Assembly: GCA_003508835.1 (NCBI GenBank)
Contig: PUFA01000014.1
Location: forward strand, 3,416,501-3,480,500
Source of the DNA: Eonycteris spelaea
Lineage: Eukaryota > Chordata > Mammalia > Chiroptera > Pteropodidae
Length of the DNA: 64,000 nt
Reading direction: 5' to 3'
Shown: positions 32,230 to 44,334 of the stretch, in pieces
Layout of the letters: each line of letters opens with the position of its first letter
Position numbering within the stretch: the first letter of the stretch is position 1
Position numbers and translations under genes: made by a program
Notes under the pieces: model-generated
Told to the model about the DNA's origin: nothing
The model's input: only the letters and a program-made list of their open reading frames with translations
Databases searched by the model: none

Positions 32230-34135
32230 CTCAATAAAAACAGTGGTCTGAACCCTCTGGGTTTACAGGGAGCATGGTGGCACCCAGCCCTGTCTGCACC
32301 CGACAGCCGCTCGGAGAGCTCGTAGCTGCTGAGCAGGGGTCCACAGTCCTGACTCCTGCGTGCGGTGCTGGGCGCGTTCCGGGCAGCGGGAGGAGGATGG
32401 GGACGTGTCAAGGGCCATGACCAGGAGCAAGCAGGAAGCGGGTTCCCCGAGAGGGCACCCTGCGCTTTCCACAGTGACCTCAGAAGCCGGGAGTCGCCTG
32501 TGTCCCTTCTAGAGCTCGTCTGGACCATTTTGTCTAAGAGTAGCTTAGCCAGGCCAACGCCGGGCCCCGCTCGGCCCTGGGAGATGCTTCGTATGACAAA
32601 TAAATCACCAGCTACCAAGCTACTTTTGTGAGGAGGCGATAAGAATGGAGCACAGAAAGTCGATGCGCCATCACTCTGCCTTACCTATGGTTGTCAAGGT
32701 TACCAGAGCCTCGTGTTTCTTAGTAACCACTCCTCCCAAAATAGCCTCTGTTGGTGCCAGCCAGTGAAGCGCATCCTGTATCACGATCATCTCTCTCGCT
32801 GCTGTGAGAGCAGACCAGGAGGCCCATTTACGTGGAATAAGGTTACGCAGCGCGCACGACGGTCCCTCATGTCTGGAAGTGGGGCTCCCTGCTGCTAGAG
32901 CCGTCCCTGGGGAATGAAGGCCAGTCCCTCGGAGGGACGAGCCGGAAGAGAGGGATGCTTGACCGGGCAGGAGGGACCCCATTTCACTCATGGTGGGAAG
33001 AGAGGAGGAGAGGACGAGTGGGAGTGACCAGATGGGCTCGCTTCCTGAGGAGGGGGAGGGCACTGGCTTGGGACAACCCTTCTGTGACCTGCCGAAGCCG
33101 AAGGACTCCCCCTGACAGCTTTTCGCTAAAACCCCCTTGGCCTCCAAGTCCACAAGTGTTTAGAACTCACGAATGCTCGTGTCCGCCGTTGCTTGTTTTT
33201 CTAGCTCTTTTTGAATTTTTTTGCCTGATTTCCAAGCATGTATCAGAGTTAATGAAGCGGTTCTATGATTAAACCACTTAGAAATTTAGAAGACAATGTA
33301 CTTGGGTTTGAATGGGATAATTAGACATTGGGGCAGGGGGAACATTTGTGAGAGAATTACATACAAAAACCCCATGTAGCCCCCTTTGCATCATATCCCT
33401 AAAAAATAAAATAAAATAAAATAAAAAGGATCACTCAGAGCACTCAGGAACGAGCTCCTGCATGCATTTTGGGTAAAAGCAAAGGCATTTCTTTTTCCAG
33501 CAGAATGCTCTACGAAACCCTTCAAAATGTGGGTCTGAAACTCCAGTTCCAGTTCAACACCACCGAGGAGGCTCGCATCGTTTTTCACTTTCAGAGACGC
33601 ATGTGATGCCGCCAAACGCCACGAGAATTTGTTCCGGCAAGACGCAGGCCTGCTAAGGCGCTGGGCACCATCCTATCCTTCGCGGTGAATCATCAGATAT
33701 ATTTTAAGTTAGGTTTTTGTTGGTGGAGAAGTGGTGGCTTTAGGGTACAGTGAAGATGTGGGGTGGGGACTCAGCCAGGCAAAGTCTGGAGAGAGCCCAC
33801 GGGGACCTTGTGGTGTAGACTTGGGCTCCCAGCCCCACTTCCTGCCTGCGGACTCGCAGTGAGCAACCTTGACCCTGGCATCCACTCACATTTATACGGC
33901 TCAGTGATTGACAAGGTTCACGGCAGGCATCACTCCGGCGGGTCCCAGTCCATCTCTGAAACAGGTACAGATAGATTCCTTCATAGGGCACACATGTCGC
34001 TCGCGCACTCAGAGCCAGGGTGAATCTGAGCTGTGCCCAGCTCTGAATTTGTCCAGACTCTGCCCCACGGGAGATGCTCGTGCGTGCGTGAATGAGGTGC
34101 GGGGCGTGGGGCCAGGCGGCAACGCGGGCGGGTGG
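32230..34135. other. Intergenic, unassigned
   Basis: Only an AAATA simple repeat at 33403-33427 is clear. The overlapping frames at 32671-33153 minus and 32955-33272 plus show no domain. Confidence 0.55.
33403..33427. repeat. (AAAAT)n microsatellite
   Basis: About five AAAAT units follow each other. Confidence 0.85.
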
Positions 34136-34139
34136 CAAG

Positions 34140-34345
34140 GGCACTGGGTTTGGAGCCCGGAAGGCCTGAGTTCTCAGCCTTGGCTCGGTCATTGTCCAGG
34201 TACTTGATCTTAGGCAAGCGAATGAGCCTCTCTGAGCCCTATTTTCCTTTTCTGTAAATGGAGTCGGTTACATTGCCTTCTTCGCGAGGGTGACGTGAGG
34301 CTTATCTGATATGTGAGACGTGGGAGCACTTTGTAAATGAGGAAG
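34140..34345 (+). repeat. MIR SINE, near full length
   Basis: CACTGGGTTTGGAGCCCGGA, GGTACTTGATCTTAGGCAAG, AATGAGCCTCTCTGAGCCCT and GTGGGAGCACTTTGTAAATG cover most of MIR. Confidence 0.8.
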
Positions 34346-34663
34346 CTTGCTGAAAATGCCCCAGCTTGGGCTTACCAGCAAGCCTGCTGTGTCTCAGGAA
34401 GGTGTGATCAGAGCGTTGGAGGACCCCGAGGTCCTGCCACGGGTTCATGGTGACAGAACCACTGGCCTAACCTGGAGACAAACGCGCCTCCCGTCCCAGG
34501 GTCTGCTTTGCTTGGCGTACGTTGATGGGGATGTGACCAAGCATAGTGTGCTTCAAGGGGGCTTTGCCCAGTCACCTCTGAGTCTCAGCCCCTCGCCCGG
34601 TGACTGCCGGACCTCATGGAATTGGCCGGCGGTCTGTAGGTGAACGAGGAAGAGGAAGAAGCA

Positions 34664-34722
34664 CCTCTCTCCTCCCCTCCTCCCTCTGCCCCTCCCGCTC
34701 CTCCTCCTCCTCCTCTTCATTT
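34664..34722. repeat. Pyrimidine-rich (CTC)n tract
   Basis: A CT-only run with CCT units, purine-free for most of its length. Confidence 0.85.
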
Positions 34723-34724
34723 CT

Positions 34725-35380
34725 GTGTTATTTTTCTCTCTCACCTGGCGAGGCGTTCAGATAGCTCGGATCATTTCGTCGCCACTTTGCTTTAATCGTT
34801 TTCCACGAATCAGCTCATGTATTGAACAACACGTATTCAAATGTGCTTCCTCACCTTGTGCTCTGACGTGGGAAATTTGGTTTTCGTGTGGGCAGACCAG
34901 GGATGGACTTCAAGGACTGAGGTTACTCAGCAAGCCAGGGGACCCCTGAGCTGCAGTCTCCCTACTGGGAAGTGGGGGAGATGACACATCCTTCCTCAGT
35001 GTCCTGGCACAGATCCTGGGTGCGTGAATGCCCTGTGTTAACTGGGAGGGATGTGGGATTCTTTGCAGAATGACGCCTTCCAGAGAGAACAGGCAGTGGC
35101 CCTCCAGGGAGGGCTGATGAGAGCCAGGCGCTGGTAAGGCAGGAAGAATTGCTTTAAGGGATTTGGGGGGCTGCTGGGGAATTCTTGTGCCCCACAAATT
35201 CCTTATGAGGAGTTTAACCAGCAGGCCCCGGGCCTAGAGCAATTTTCAGTTTCCTCTATAAACTCAATGATTTCCTTGGGAGATATTAAAGCTAATTTTC
35301 CCCTAAAATATTGAACGACAAGGCAAGAAGTTCTTAAAAGCTGATTCCACTCAACCCTGAGTTCTTTGGTGTTTGAAAAA
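34725..35380. other. Intergenic, unassigned
   Basis: I see no gene or named repeat here. Confidence 0.5.
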
Positions 35381-35384
35381 TCTT

Positions 35385-35745
35385 CTACTCGTCTACTTGG
35401 GGGACCTTAACAAAATACCATCACCTGGGGAGTGGGGGAGGGGCTTCGACAACAGGAATTTATGCTGTCACAGTTCTGGAGGCCTGAGGTCCAAGATCAG
35501 GTGGCAGCATGGTCAGTTCCTGGCGAGGACCTTTTCTGGCGTACAGATGGCCACCTGCTCTGTGTCCTTACATGATGGAGAGAGGACGCTGGTGTTCCTT
35601 TCTCTCCTTATGACAGCATCCGTCTTATGACCTCATTTAACCTTAATCGCCTCCTTAAAGACCTCCTCCCCAATACAACACGTGGGGGTTAGGGCTTCAA
35701 CACATGGATTTTGGGGGCGAGCCAGTTAAGTCCACAACAACCCTC
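35385..35745 (-). repeat. MLT1-type (MaLR) LTR
   Basis: ACTTAACAAAATACCATCAC-like start, CACAGTTCTGGAGGCCTGAG, GCAGCATGGTCAGTTCCTGG, TTATGACCTCATTTAACCTT and GGGTTAGGGCTTCAACACAT are in the reverse-complement MLT1 order. Confidence 0.85.
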
Positions 35746-35774
35746 AGGTGTCACGTCTGCAGGACCGGAAGTGG

Positions 35775-35960
35775 CGGAGGCTTAGGAGTCAGGCTGACCT
35801 GGCTTCAAAGCCCGCCCTGCTGCCTGGAGCCGAGGGACTCGGCCAAGAGTTTGGCCCCTTCTCACCTGTTTCCTCTTCTGCAAGTGGAGACAACAGGATC
35901 ATAGGTCCCGGAGCTCACGTACGGGTCAGGCGAGGGCAAGATTACAAAGCACCGAGACCA
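35775..35960 (+). repeat. MIR SINE
   Basis: AGGAGTCAGGCTGACCTGGC, TTCAAAGCCCGCCCTGCTGC and TGTTTCCTCTTCTGCAAGTG follow MIR. Confidence 0.65.
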
Positions 35961-36289
35961 CCATCATGCACCTTGCAGTCCTCAGAGAGTCAGTTCCCTC
36001 CTTTTCTGCCCTTCCTTGAGATGTCGGCCCTTGGCATTTTGCGCTCTGCACATTGAAGGGGGTGAGCTGTCTTTAGGATTTGTTCCTCCTTTCTGGAAGT
36101 CTGTAATCTTGACACTAGGGCCTAGTGACTAAGAGGGGCCACAGGCCTCTGCCTTGGCCCCGGTGAGAATAATAATGTACTAATAATAACTAAGGTACCG
36201 TATGGGGAGGTACCTGATTCGGTGCTTGGAGGGTACTGATGCTCAGTAAATGTGCTTGCCCGTGGCTCCCGATGAGGCCTGAGCTGGGA

Positions 36290-36420
36290 GGATGTCAGCC
36301 AACGAAGGTCTATTGAGCACCTACTGTGTGCCAGGCAGTAAGGATAAAACACTGGAATGCACAGTGTCTGCTCTTATGGAATTTAGAGTTTTGGGGGAAG
36401 AGGGAGACATCGGTTGGATG
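36290..36420 (+). repeat. L2 LINE 3' end
   Basis: TCTATTGAGCACCTACTGTG, TGCCAGGCAGTAAGGATAAA and CTCTTATGGAATTTAGAGTT are the L2 3' landmark. Confidence 0.8.
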
Positions 36421-36767
36421 ATTACCAAGGCTCATGTCTGTGGTCTCGGGTCCACGCCCACCTGACCAAGGCCTCTGCCACTCCTGCTGCTGCAGACAGA
36501 GTCCTCCTGAGGGGCCTCCCTGTGCCCGCGCTCTGTGGGAGAGGGGCTGGAATTCCTGCCCTAAGTACCTGGCACCTCGTCAAATGCCAGCTCAACCTAC
36601 AGCTATGCACTCCTCCTCGGCCATCTCCTGTTTTGGTCCCCCAGGCAGCCACTCTCCATGAGCCAGGGAGCCATGTCTCCACTCCTGGTCCTGCTCATGG
36701 TGGGGAAGAGAATTCCGTTGATAACAAACGAGTTTCGAGGAATCGAGGTGACGCGTTTGCTGACCCT

Positions 36768-36777
36768 GCGCATGCGC
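36768..36777. promoter_or_regulatory. NRF1-like palindrome
   Basis: GCGCATGCGC is a perfect NRF1 consensus palindrome standing alone in non-island DNA. Confidence 0.35.
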
Positions 36778-36779
36778 GG

Positions 36780-38380
36780 TGATTGTGGGCTCCTCCGTTC
36801 TGGCCCAGCTGTGCCAGGGACTGGCTGAGTGGCACGGGCAAGTTGCTGCCCTCTTGGTGGTCTTTAGGATTTTGCTGTCTGAAAGATACATGGGGTGTGT
36901 CACGTGGCGTGAGGTAGCCTGATCAGGTTTCAGCATCACCCAGATTTAGCAGAAGGTAGAAGAGGGGACATCAGCTTGGTCACCTTAACTACATGTTTAA
37001 GAGGAACTTTATCTTCGCAGAGAGCTTCATGGAGTAGAAATTTGAACCTGTTGAGTGGAGCGTTTATTTAAAAAATTTTAAGGGAATGTAAAGCGTTGGA
37101 GCTGGTGAGCTCACTGCCCTGCTCCCTTTGGCAATAGGGGCCCAAGTTCTCGCCAGGCACATAGTCGACCACTGCATTGCAAAGCCTCCCTTGCAGCTAA
37201 CTGTCCGCATGTCTAACCTGTGGCCAATAGGGTGTGAGAGGAAGTGGCGCATGCAGTTTCTAAATTACTTTTTCAAGCACATCCGTTTCTTGTGCCGCTC
37301 ACTCTTTCCTCCTTTCCTGGGGATGTGGAGGTGGTTCTGAGGAGCCATGTCCACCGTGTAGACAGTGGCGACAGCCTAAGGGATGGCAAAGCAATGAGAG
37401 AGAAGAAACTTGGGTCCCTAAATGACCTCATCACACAGAGACACCCGCCAGCCTTAGCCCTGCCCACATTCAGACTGTTGTTGTGAAGGAGAAACATGTT
37501 TCTATTTTAAGTCATCATATTTGGGGGCCACTGACAGAGCAATTTAGCCTAAACCCTGAGTGATATATATGTTAGCCACACAGTAAGATACGTTTTGGTA
37601 ACTAATGATCTGTTATATGGTCTATGCTGGATTCTGTTAAGACTTATTTATTGCTACCTCTAATGCTACATGGGTTGCTAAGGCTTGCTAAGATATTATA
37701 GCAGACATAGTCTGCCCATTTTGCTTATCATTTTGAATTCCTTTTAATTTTAAAACCCAGTATATGTGCTAGGTAGCACTTTTGGAAGATACCATCGTGA
37801 CAACCTTGAGTACTTATTTATATTCGGCAGTAAAAATGATAGCATCTGGTGGTTTTCTTGATTCTTTGACTCCCAGGGAAGTTGGAACCAGGCATATTTA
37901 ATGATTGCTATCATCCTATTATGATAGGTTTATTTTTATTGTGCTTCTCCCCCTATGTACACTTCATTTTTGTTTGTTTGTTAAGGAACTTACTACACCT
38001 GCCGTCATACCCCTTGGTGCCCAGCCCATTTCGTCCTCCCGTGCATGTCCGTTCCCCTGAATACTGGACGGTCCTTTCTTTCCTTCCGACCCCGTTTCAG
38101 TATTTTCCCTCTGTGCTGACGGCCTGCCCCTTGCAGCACTCCTTAGACTTCTCGCAGAGCGTTGATCACACTGAGTTCGCGTTAGCTGGTTGACGTGACT
38201 GTTAGGGTGTGAGCCTCTTGTGACCCTCACTACTGATTGTCCCCTTCCAGGGAAGGGTGAATTTGTCCAAGACCAATTCCCAAATAACTTGGTCTCTTGC
38301 AAAATTCTGTGGAGACTAACGAAAGCCAAGAGCTCGAGGCAATTAATTCTGGTAGATTCCTGAGGTGGCCTCGTCACACA
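36780..38380. other. Intergenic, unassigned
   Basis: The stretch is AT-rich between 37,500 and 37,980 and otherwise unremarkable. The minus frame 37964-38428 runs through the minisatellite and shows no domain. Confidence 0.55.
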
Positions 38381-38381
38381 A

Positions 38382-38446
38382 GTGGTAATGGCAAGGAAGT
38401 GGTAATGGCAAGGAAGTGGTAATGGCAAGGAAGTGGTAATGGCAAG
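38382..38446. repeat. 17-bp minisatellite, about four copies
   Basis: Identical units of GTGGTAATGGCAAGGAA stand head to tail; the last copy is cut short by CTCC. Confidence 0.95.
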
Positions 38447-38449
38447 GCT

Positions 38450-39600
38450 CCGAGCTTAGCCCCCCGATAATGACATGGGAGGCGCTGGTGGTCTCTTAAC
38501 CATGGATGCTGAGATGGCAGGGCTGAGTTGGCATCAAAATCTCGTCATGTTACACTGTTGTTAGATCCTAGCTTCCGATCAGCCTAAGGGAGGAGCTGGT
38601 GCCCTCCAATCATTCAGCTAAAAAACCTCACATACCGAGCACCCAGATTCTGATGCCCACCTGCCACTGCCCCAGAGGACCAGGTATGCGTGCTGTCTGT
38701 CTATTCGCCCTGCTTGTTTGACATCCCTGAGACCTGTTCTCCTCTTCTGCCTTTTGGTCATAGAACCTCAGAGTTTTGGGGTTTTTTTTGGCACATGTGG
38801 CTGCTCAACTACAGGAAACTTTCCCCCAGCTCCCCTTGCGTTCCCTACAGCCACATGACTAAGAGTCGGTCAATGGGTGGACAGAAGAGATGGGTGCAAT
38901 TTCCAGATCGCATCTTTTATTAGGGAGTCACACGCCTTTCCCGCCCCCTTCCTGTGGGCTGGAACATAGAGATGGTACTATGAGTGAATTCTGGCAATGG
39001 TATGAAGGTAACACCCCAGGGTATGACAAAGCAATATGGCAAAGGCCCTGGGTACTGGAAATCGTCTTCACCTTGACTTGGGTGATGGTCCAGGTGTATG
39101 CATACATAAAAATTAATCAAAGCTGCTCTCTTAAGATTTCTGTATTTTATTATACGTAAGTTAATCCACAGCAAGAAAAAGGATAGGAAGAGCCTGGTTC
39201 CCGAATGACCTTGTGGAGTAGAATTCGCCCTGGACTGTTACAAAAGAGAAAAAATAAATTCCTTTATGATTTGATCCATTGTATTTGGGGAGTTTTTATG
39301 CTAGCCATTTAGCTTGTACTCTAAAGAACATATTTCTTAAATGTAGAAATTTTTAATTTTTATTTCGTCCCCATTGTTTCCACAGAGCTTGGTGAACAGA
39401 CGGTACTCAGTACCTGTTTGATGAATGCATGTTTTGTATATGGCTTTAATCGGTATATTAGGATATCCAGTATCCATAAATTTGGAAAACGGAAGGAATT
39501 ACAACATGCGGAGGGAGGGAACCTCTTCCCCCACAGCGTGCAGCACTGAAATGTTAGTGCGGCTTCTCAACCCACCTACTTCCTTTCCAGTTTTCAGCCT
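38450..39600. other. Intergenic, unassigned
   Basis: I recognise no gene or named repeat. Frames on both strands near 38890-39174 overlap and carry no known domain. Confidence 0.5.
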
Positions 39601-39602
39601 GG

Positions 39603-39651
39603 CCCCCCAACCCCCCCCCCCCCCCCAGAAACCCCCCCCCTCAGTAAATGA
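39603..39651. repeat. Poly(C) tract
   Basis: Three runs of C (six, about sixteen and nine) are separated by AA or AGAAA. Confidence 0.9.
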
Positions 39652-39959
39652 CAAGGATCTTCCAAGACAGGAAGCGCTGCCTGCTCTGCTGATGGGTGCC
39701 GAAGTGGGTGTGGATGTTCGATGACGTGCTGGGAGACACCCAGTGTGCCGCTTCCCCTGACTCACCTGCAGCCTGCGCTCCTCCGCTCAGGCTCTGGGCG
39801 GTGGGGAGGGGCAAGGAGGACGATGCTCAGGGCCGCAGAGCATTGTGGGCGGGGCTGTGGGCGGGGCTGCGGCCGAACACCTGAGTCAAGGAGGAAGGGC
39901 CGACAGTGCACCTCGGCCTGCTGTGCCAGGGGGTCCTCTCTGGTTCGCCAGCAAACACT

Positions 39960-40090
39960 CACTTCTGTGATCGGAGCTGTGCTGGGGGCTGGGACTCACA
40001 GAGGAAGGCCACACGTGACTCCTGCCCTCAAGGGGCTCACGGTGCAGCTGGCGAGACATGCCCCTAAGCAAATGCCACAATAAAAGTAGT
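39960..40090 (+). repeat. L2 LINE 3' end
   Basis: GGAGCTGTGCTGGGGGCTGG, TGACTCCTGCCCTCAAGGGG and CTCACGGTGCAGCTGGCGAG match L2. Confidence 0.7.
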
Positions 40091-40091
40091 A

Positions 40092-40270
40092 CTGATAACA
40101 CTATTTTATCTACAGCTATTAGATGTCTAGCACTTTTCATACACGTTTTCATTTTCACAGAAATCTTGCAAGTGGGTATTGTTCATAGAGGAGAAAACAG
40201 AAACTTGAAAAGGCAAAGCAAGTCGCCCGAGGTCAGAGCGAGGAGGCCATGCCGAGCTGGGCCCGAGGAC
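40092..40270 (-). repeat. MIR SINE
   Basis: TAGCACTTTTCATACACGTT, GTATTGTTCATAGAGGAGAA and AGTCGCCCGAGGTCAGAGCG are the MIR reverse complement. Confidence 0.75.
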
Positions 40271-40416
40271 GCCGAGGCCCGTCTCTCGTCACTGTGTCCC
40301 ACTGCACTGGGGCCACCCTGGCTGGGGTCCAGGTGCAAGGACTGTAATGGGGCCCTCTGTGCCATCCCAGGGGAGAGCTGCGGTCTGCCAGGGGCTGCTA
40401 TAGGCCCCGAGCTTGA

Positions 40417-40624
40417 CCTTAAAGCAGGGGTCCCCAACCCCTGGGCTCCTGTGTAGGAACCAGGCCACACAGCAGGAGGCGAGAGAGCAAAGCTCCATCT
40501 GCATCTGCAGCCGCTCCCCAGCGCCAGCATCACCGCCTCAGCTCCGCCTCAGACCATCAGGAGCTAGATTCTCATCGGAGTGCTGGTCCCTGGTGCCAAG
40601 AAGGTGGGGACCGCTGCCTTAAAG
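40417..40624. mobile_element. Non-autonomous hAT element with exact target duplication
   Basis: The element 40425-40616 (192 bp) begins CAGGGGTCCCCAACCCC and ends AAGGTGGGGACCGCTG, the inverted-repeat ends of a known mammalian hAT family. It is flanked by identical 8-bp direct repeats CCTTAAAG at 40417-40424 and 40617-40624. The interior has lost much of the consensus. Confidence 0.9.
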
Positions 40625-40629
40625 AATAA

Positions 40630-41175
40630 GCGTTAATCCACCGAGTGGACAAAGTGTGGGTCTGGGGTGGGAGTCGGGCTCATTTTGCATGGCATGTGCA
40701 AAGGCCCTGTGGAGAGAAAGCACAGGCACATCTTAGTTGGGCGTGACTAAGGTGCTGGGCGTGTAAGAGGCGAGGGTGGGGCAGAAGGGAGGCCAGAGAG
40801 GTAGGCGAGTGGCTGTCCTGTGGATCCTCCGTTTGGGGCGAGCCCCTGGGGGCAGAGGGCCAGTGGAAGTGACATCACCACCAATCAGGGTGGCGGGCCT
40901 GGGGGAGGTAGCATCCTCCCGGGAGGGGGCCCAGGCTGTGTGGCCCCTGCCTGCCCCCCCCCATTCTGACACTCCCCTGGGGTACCATAGCTGACTCCTG
41001 AAAACCCCCATTTCTCAAAGATCATTTCACATAACATTGATTTTCTTTTCAAGGAAAAGAATTCTATGGTCAAAAAAAATTGAGAAAAAAGAATTCATTT
41101 CCTCTTTCTTGGAAATCGTTGCAGGTTAGCTTAGTAAAGTCTCTGAGAAGTGAAGAGTTATATTTAAACTTTGTG
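40630..41175. other. Intergenic: L2-like piece, no gene
   Basis: TGTGCAAAGGCCCTGTGGAG near 40690 is L2-like. Nothing else is recognisable. Confidence 0.5.
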
Positions 41176-41177
41176 CA

Positions 41178-41635
41178 TTAGTTTCCCAAGGCCTCTGTGA
41201 CAAAGTGCCACCCACGGGGTGGTTTAAAACGTCAGAAGTTTATCCTCTCGCAGGGCAGGCGGCTGGAAGCCGAGGCCGAGCGGTCAGCTGTGCCCCGCGC
41301 CCTGAGAAGCCCGTGGAAAGAGGATCTGTCCCGGCCTGTCCCGGCTTCTGGTGCACTGACAGTCCCCGGCCACGGGCTGGTGACAGCTGCCACACTGCAG
41401 TCTGTGCCTCCCGGCCTTCGTCACATGGCCTCTTTCCTCTTCTTTTAAGGACACTGGTGCTATTGGATTAAGGACCCACCCTGCTCGGTATGACATCTTA
41501 GCTCATGACATCTACAACAAGCCTGTTTCTAAGTGAGGCCACATTCTCGGGTCCTGGGGGTTAGGAGTTAGGACTTCGAGATACATATATTTTGCGGGGA
41601 GGAGGACATGATTCAACCCATGGAGTTTTGTTTAG
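41178..41635 (-). repeat. MaLR-like LTR
   Basis: GCATTAGTTTCCCAAGGCCT, TGACAAAGTGCCACCCACGG, TTTTAAGGACACTGGTGCTA, GGATTAAGGACCCACCCTGC and ACATGATTCAACCCATGGAG give a near full-length reverse-oriented copy. Confidence 0.75.
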
Positions 41636-41639
41636 CCCA

Positions 41640-42225
41640 GAATTTTCCCAGAACTTTTTCCCCCTTAGAACTCTGTGGACAATGCCCCCTGACGACCCCT
41701 CGGAGCTGGTGGTGAGCCTGAGGTGAGCAAGATGGGGCCAGCCGGGGGCGAGAGAACCACGGGGGGCCTCCCGGCTGGATCCCCGCTGAGGCCCTGGGAG
41801 GAAAGGGGGGTGTCACAGGATGGGGACACCGGAGTCAGCTTTTCCAGGCCTGCCCCAGGGGAGGAGAGGCGTGACCGCCAGTCCCAGGAGCTGGGCACCT
41901 GTGTCCTGAGCCCTCGTACCAAGGCCGCCGACTGGCTGAGACACCACGGTGAGCGTGGGACGGGTGGAATTTGGGTCCGGGCCATCCGTCTGCAGAGGAG
42001 CTTTTTCTGCTCCAAGACCCATCAGAGCAGACGAGCTGCAGAAACACAGCAGCTGGTGTGTCCCCTGGTCACACCTGGGCCCGCGCCGCCGTGGCCGGCT
42101 CTGGAGACTGAGATGTGGGCGGTGTCTGAGCCGGTGTGTGGCGAGCACCCAGAATAGACCACAGGTCTGTGCGCCCCGTCCCTCCTGGGCATCGGTTTCC
42201 CCCGCAGTGGGGCTCACGGCTTCAG
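41640..42225. other. Intergenic, unassigned, GC-rich
   Basis: Long overlapping frames occur on both strands (41723-42157 plus, 41813-42217 minus). They show no domain, and the pattern is that of GC-rich noncoding DNA. Confidence 0.5.
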
Positions 42226-42279
42226 GCAGAGATTGCTCTGTCTTGCTTCTGGGGAGAACGTTGGGGACATGCTATAACC

Positions 42280-42400
42280 TTCTCTGTGGTAAAAAGACAT
42301 GGATTCAAGTTCAGGGTTTGCCGCCAGCCTGTCGTGTGCCCTTTAGCGAGCCCTTTAACTGCCTCTGTCCCCTGGCCGTGGAGCGGGGCCACGGGTGAGA
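42280..42400 (+). repeat. MIR SINE fragment
   Basis: GACATGGATTCAAGTTCAGG, CCAGCCTGTCGTGTGCCCTT and CCTTTAACTGCCTCTGTCCC follow MIR. Confidence 0.55.
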
Positions 42401-42674
42401 CGCTCTAACTACCACTTTGCTCGGCTTTCTTCTGTTCCGGGGACTCTGATGGAAGCAGTGACTCTGAAAGCACCATCAGGTGCACCGCACAGAATGTGCC
42501 ATGTGAGTGCGATGTACATGGCTATTTATAGCCCTTTCTATACCAAATGTGGTGTTTAGTCATGTATTAATCAGAAGACATTAGCATATATAATGCTTCC
42601 TTTATCTCTTTTAATGCCATTTGCAGGAGAAGGGAAAAGCATTCTCTGAATATGGTGATGCTAATAAACGAATT

Positions 42675-42970
42675 GAAAGTCGGGTTCATTGAGATGTAAT
42701 GGAAATCATAAATTTAGGTGTACAGTTTCGGGGGATTTGCCAAAGGTATGTAGTTGTGGGAACAGCACCACGATCAGGGCAGGATATGTGCATCATCCCC
42801 AGAAGGTCCCTTTTGACGTCAGTCACTCCTCCCACCCATAGGTTCTGGCCACTTCTATTTGGATTCCTGTCTATACACTTTTACCTTTTTCTGCGTGTTG
42901 TTTAATGAAATCATACAGCAGCTTTTTGTGTCTGAAAGACCTCTTTCTGAATAAAGTCGCGTTCTAAGGT
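42675..42970 (-). repeat. L1M LINE 3' UTR fragment
   Basis: TTCATTGAGATGTAATGGAA, TTTAGGTGTACAGTTTCGGG, CACGATCAGGGCAGGATATG and CCCAGAAGGTCCCTTTTGAC are characteristic of old L1 3' ends. Confidence 0.7.
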
Positions 42971-43271
42971 ATGGGGGGTGGTTGGGACTTCAGCATTTCT
43001 CATTAGGAGGATGCAGTTGATCCATCACACATCCCGTGGAGTGAGGGTTTCCGGAACACTCTTTGGGAGATGCCGCCCGAGCCACTGGACCCCAGGGTTC
43101 TATCCACATCTCGCCACATGACATGCAGAGAGCGCTTGGGCTGGGGGCAGGGGGCCTGGCAAACTTGGTCCCCAAGCTAGGCTTTACCACGTAGTAGCCA
43201 TATGTGGCCTCGGGCAAGGCCTGCCACCTGTCTGAACTTAGTTTTATTGCCTGTAAAACTAGAGTCATTGT

Positions 43272-43645
43272 CATCTGGTTTAGTCTGCTTAGGCTGCCAT
43301 AACACAATATCATCTGGGTGACTTAAACAACAGAAATTTGTTTTTTCGCGGTTCTGGAAGCTGCAAGTCCAAGGTCATGGTGCTGGCTGACGATTTCTGC
43401 TGAGGGCTCTCTTCCTGCTGCTTCCTCACTCCATGTGGCAAAGTGAGAGAGAGAGAGAGTGAACTCTCTGGTACCTCCTCTAACAAGGACACTAACTGTA
43501 TCAGGGCCGGGCCCCACCCCTGTGACACGATTTAACCTCAACGACTTCCTTAGAAGCCCCTTATCCAAAGGCAGCCACACGGCAAGTGAAAGCTTCATTG
43601 TATGAATTTCGGGAGGATGCAAATGTTGAGTCTACGACATCATAT
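43272..43645 (-). repeat. MLT1/MST-type (MaLR) LTR
   Basis: GTTTAGTCTGCTTAGGCTGC, CATAACACAATATCATCTGG, TTAAACAACAGAAATTTGTT, AACTCTCTGGTACCTCCTCT and TGAGTCTACGACATC show the reverse-oriented layout. Confidence 0.85.
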
Positions 43646-44149
43646 GTTCTGGTATCATGAGGAGGATTATGTTAGACCCTACAGGCAACTGTTAGCACGT
43701 GGCCTTGAGGAAACTAGGTCCCCGATACAAGATCACACCTTCCCTAAACTGCAGGACCGTTGATTTCCCTCAGGTGCCTGGAGCTTTACAGCAGGTGAGT
43801 CTGCAACCTATGGGGACAGCTGAGAAGGGGACACAGGAGCATAGTCACCGGAAGGAGCACACGCCGCCTTTGACCGGGGGACTGCCGGGAGGGGCTCGTT
43901 TAACGAAACTCTTGGCGTCTCTTCTGCGTCTGGGTGCTAGGGCTACGTGGCTAAGACACCGCAGAGGCCAGGGAAGCTGAGAGCTTTGGGCAGAAGCGGG
44001 CCAGTGGCTTCTGTTACAAGCGGAGGAATGAAATCCGTAGGTAAGGCGAGGTCTTCCCCGGTCCCACCACAGTGTGTTATGTCCCAGTCCCAACGTCGGG
44101 CCTGGAGGCCGGCGTGAGACGCGCAGCGATCATCTCATGGGAAGGAGAG

Positions 44150-44330
44150 TGAGCAACGCTGAGCGCCTCCCGTGTGCTCAGAGGCTCTACACACAGCGTG
44201 TTCAGTTTCATCTACTGGACGTGGAAGTTTGCCGGTGAGAACCCGAGGCTCAGGGGGATGAAACTGGTGAGCAGCAGCACTGGGCTTTGACCCGAGGTGA
44301 CTGCTCACGCCTTGGTGCAGTGATGATGGA
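44150..44330 (-). repeat. MIR SINE
   Basis: GAGCGCCTCCCGTGTGCTCA, CCGGTGAGAACCCGAGGCTC and GCACTGGGCTTTGACCCGAG follow the MIR reverse complement. Confidence 0.55.
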
Positions 44331-44334
44331 GGAG

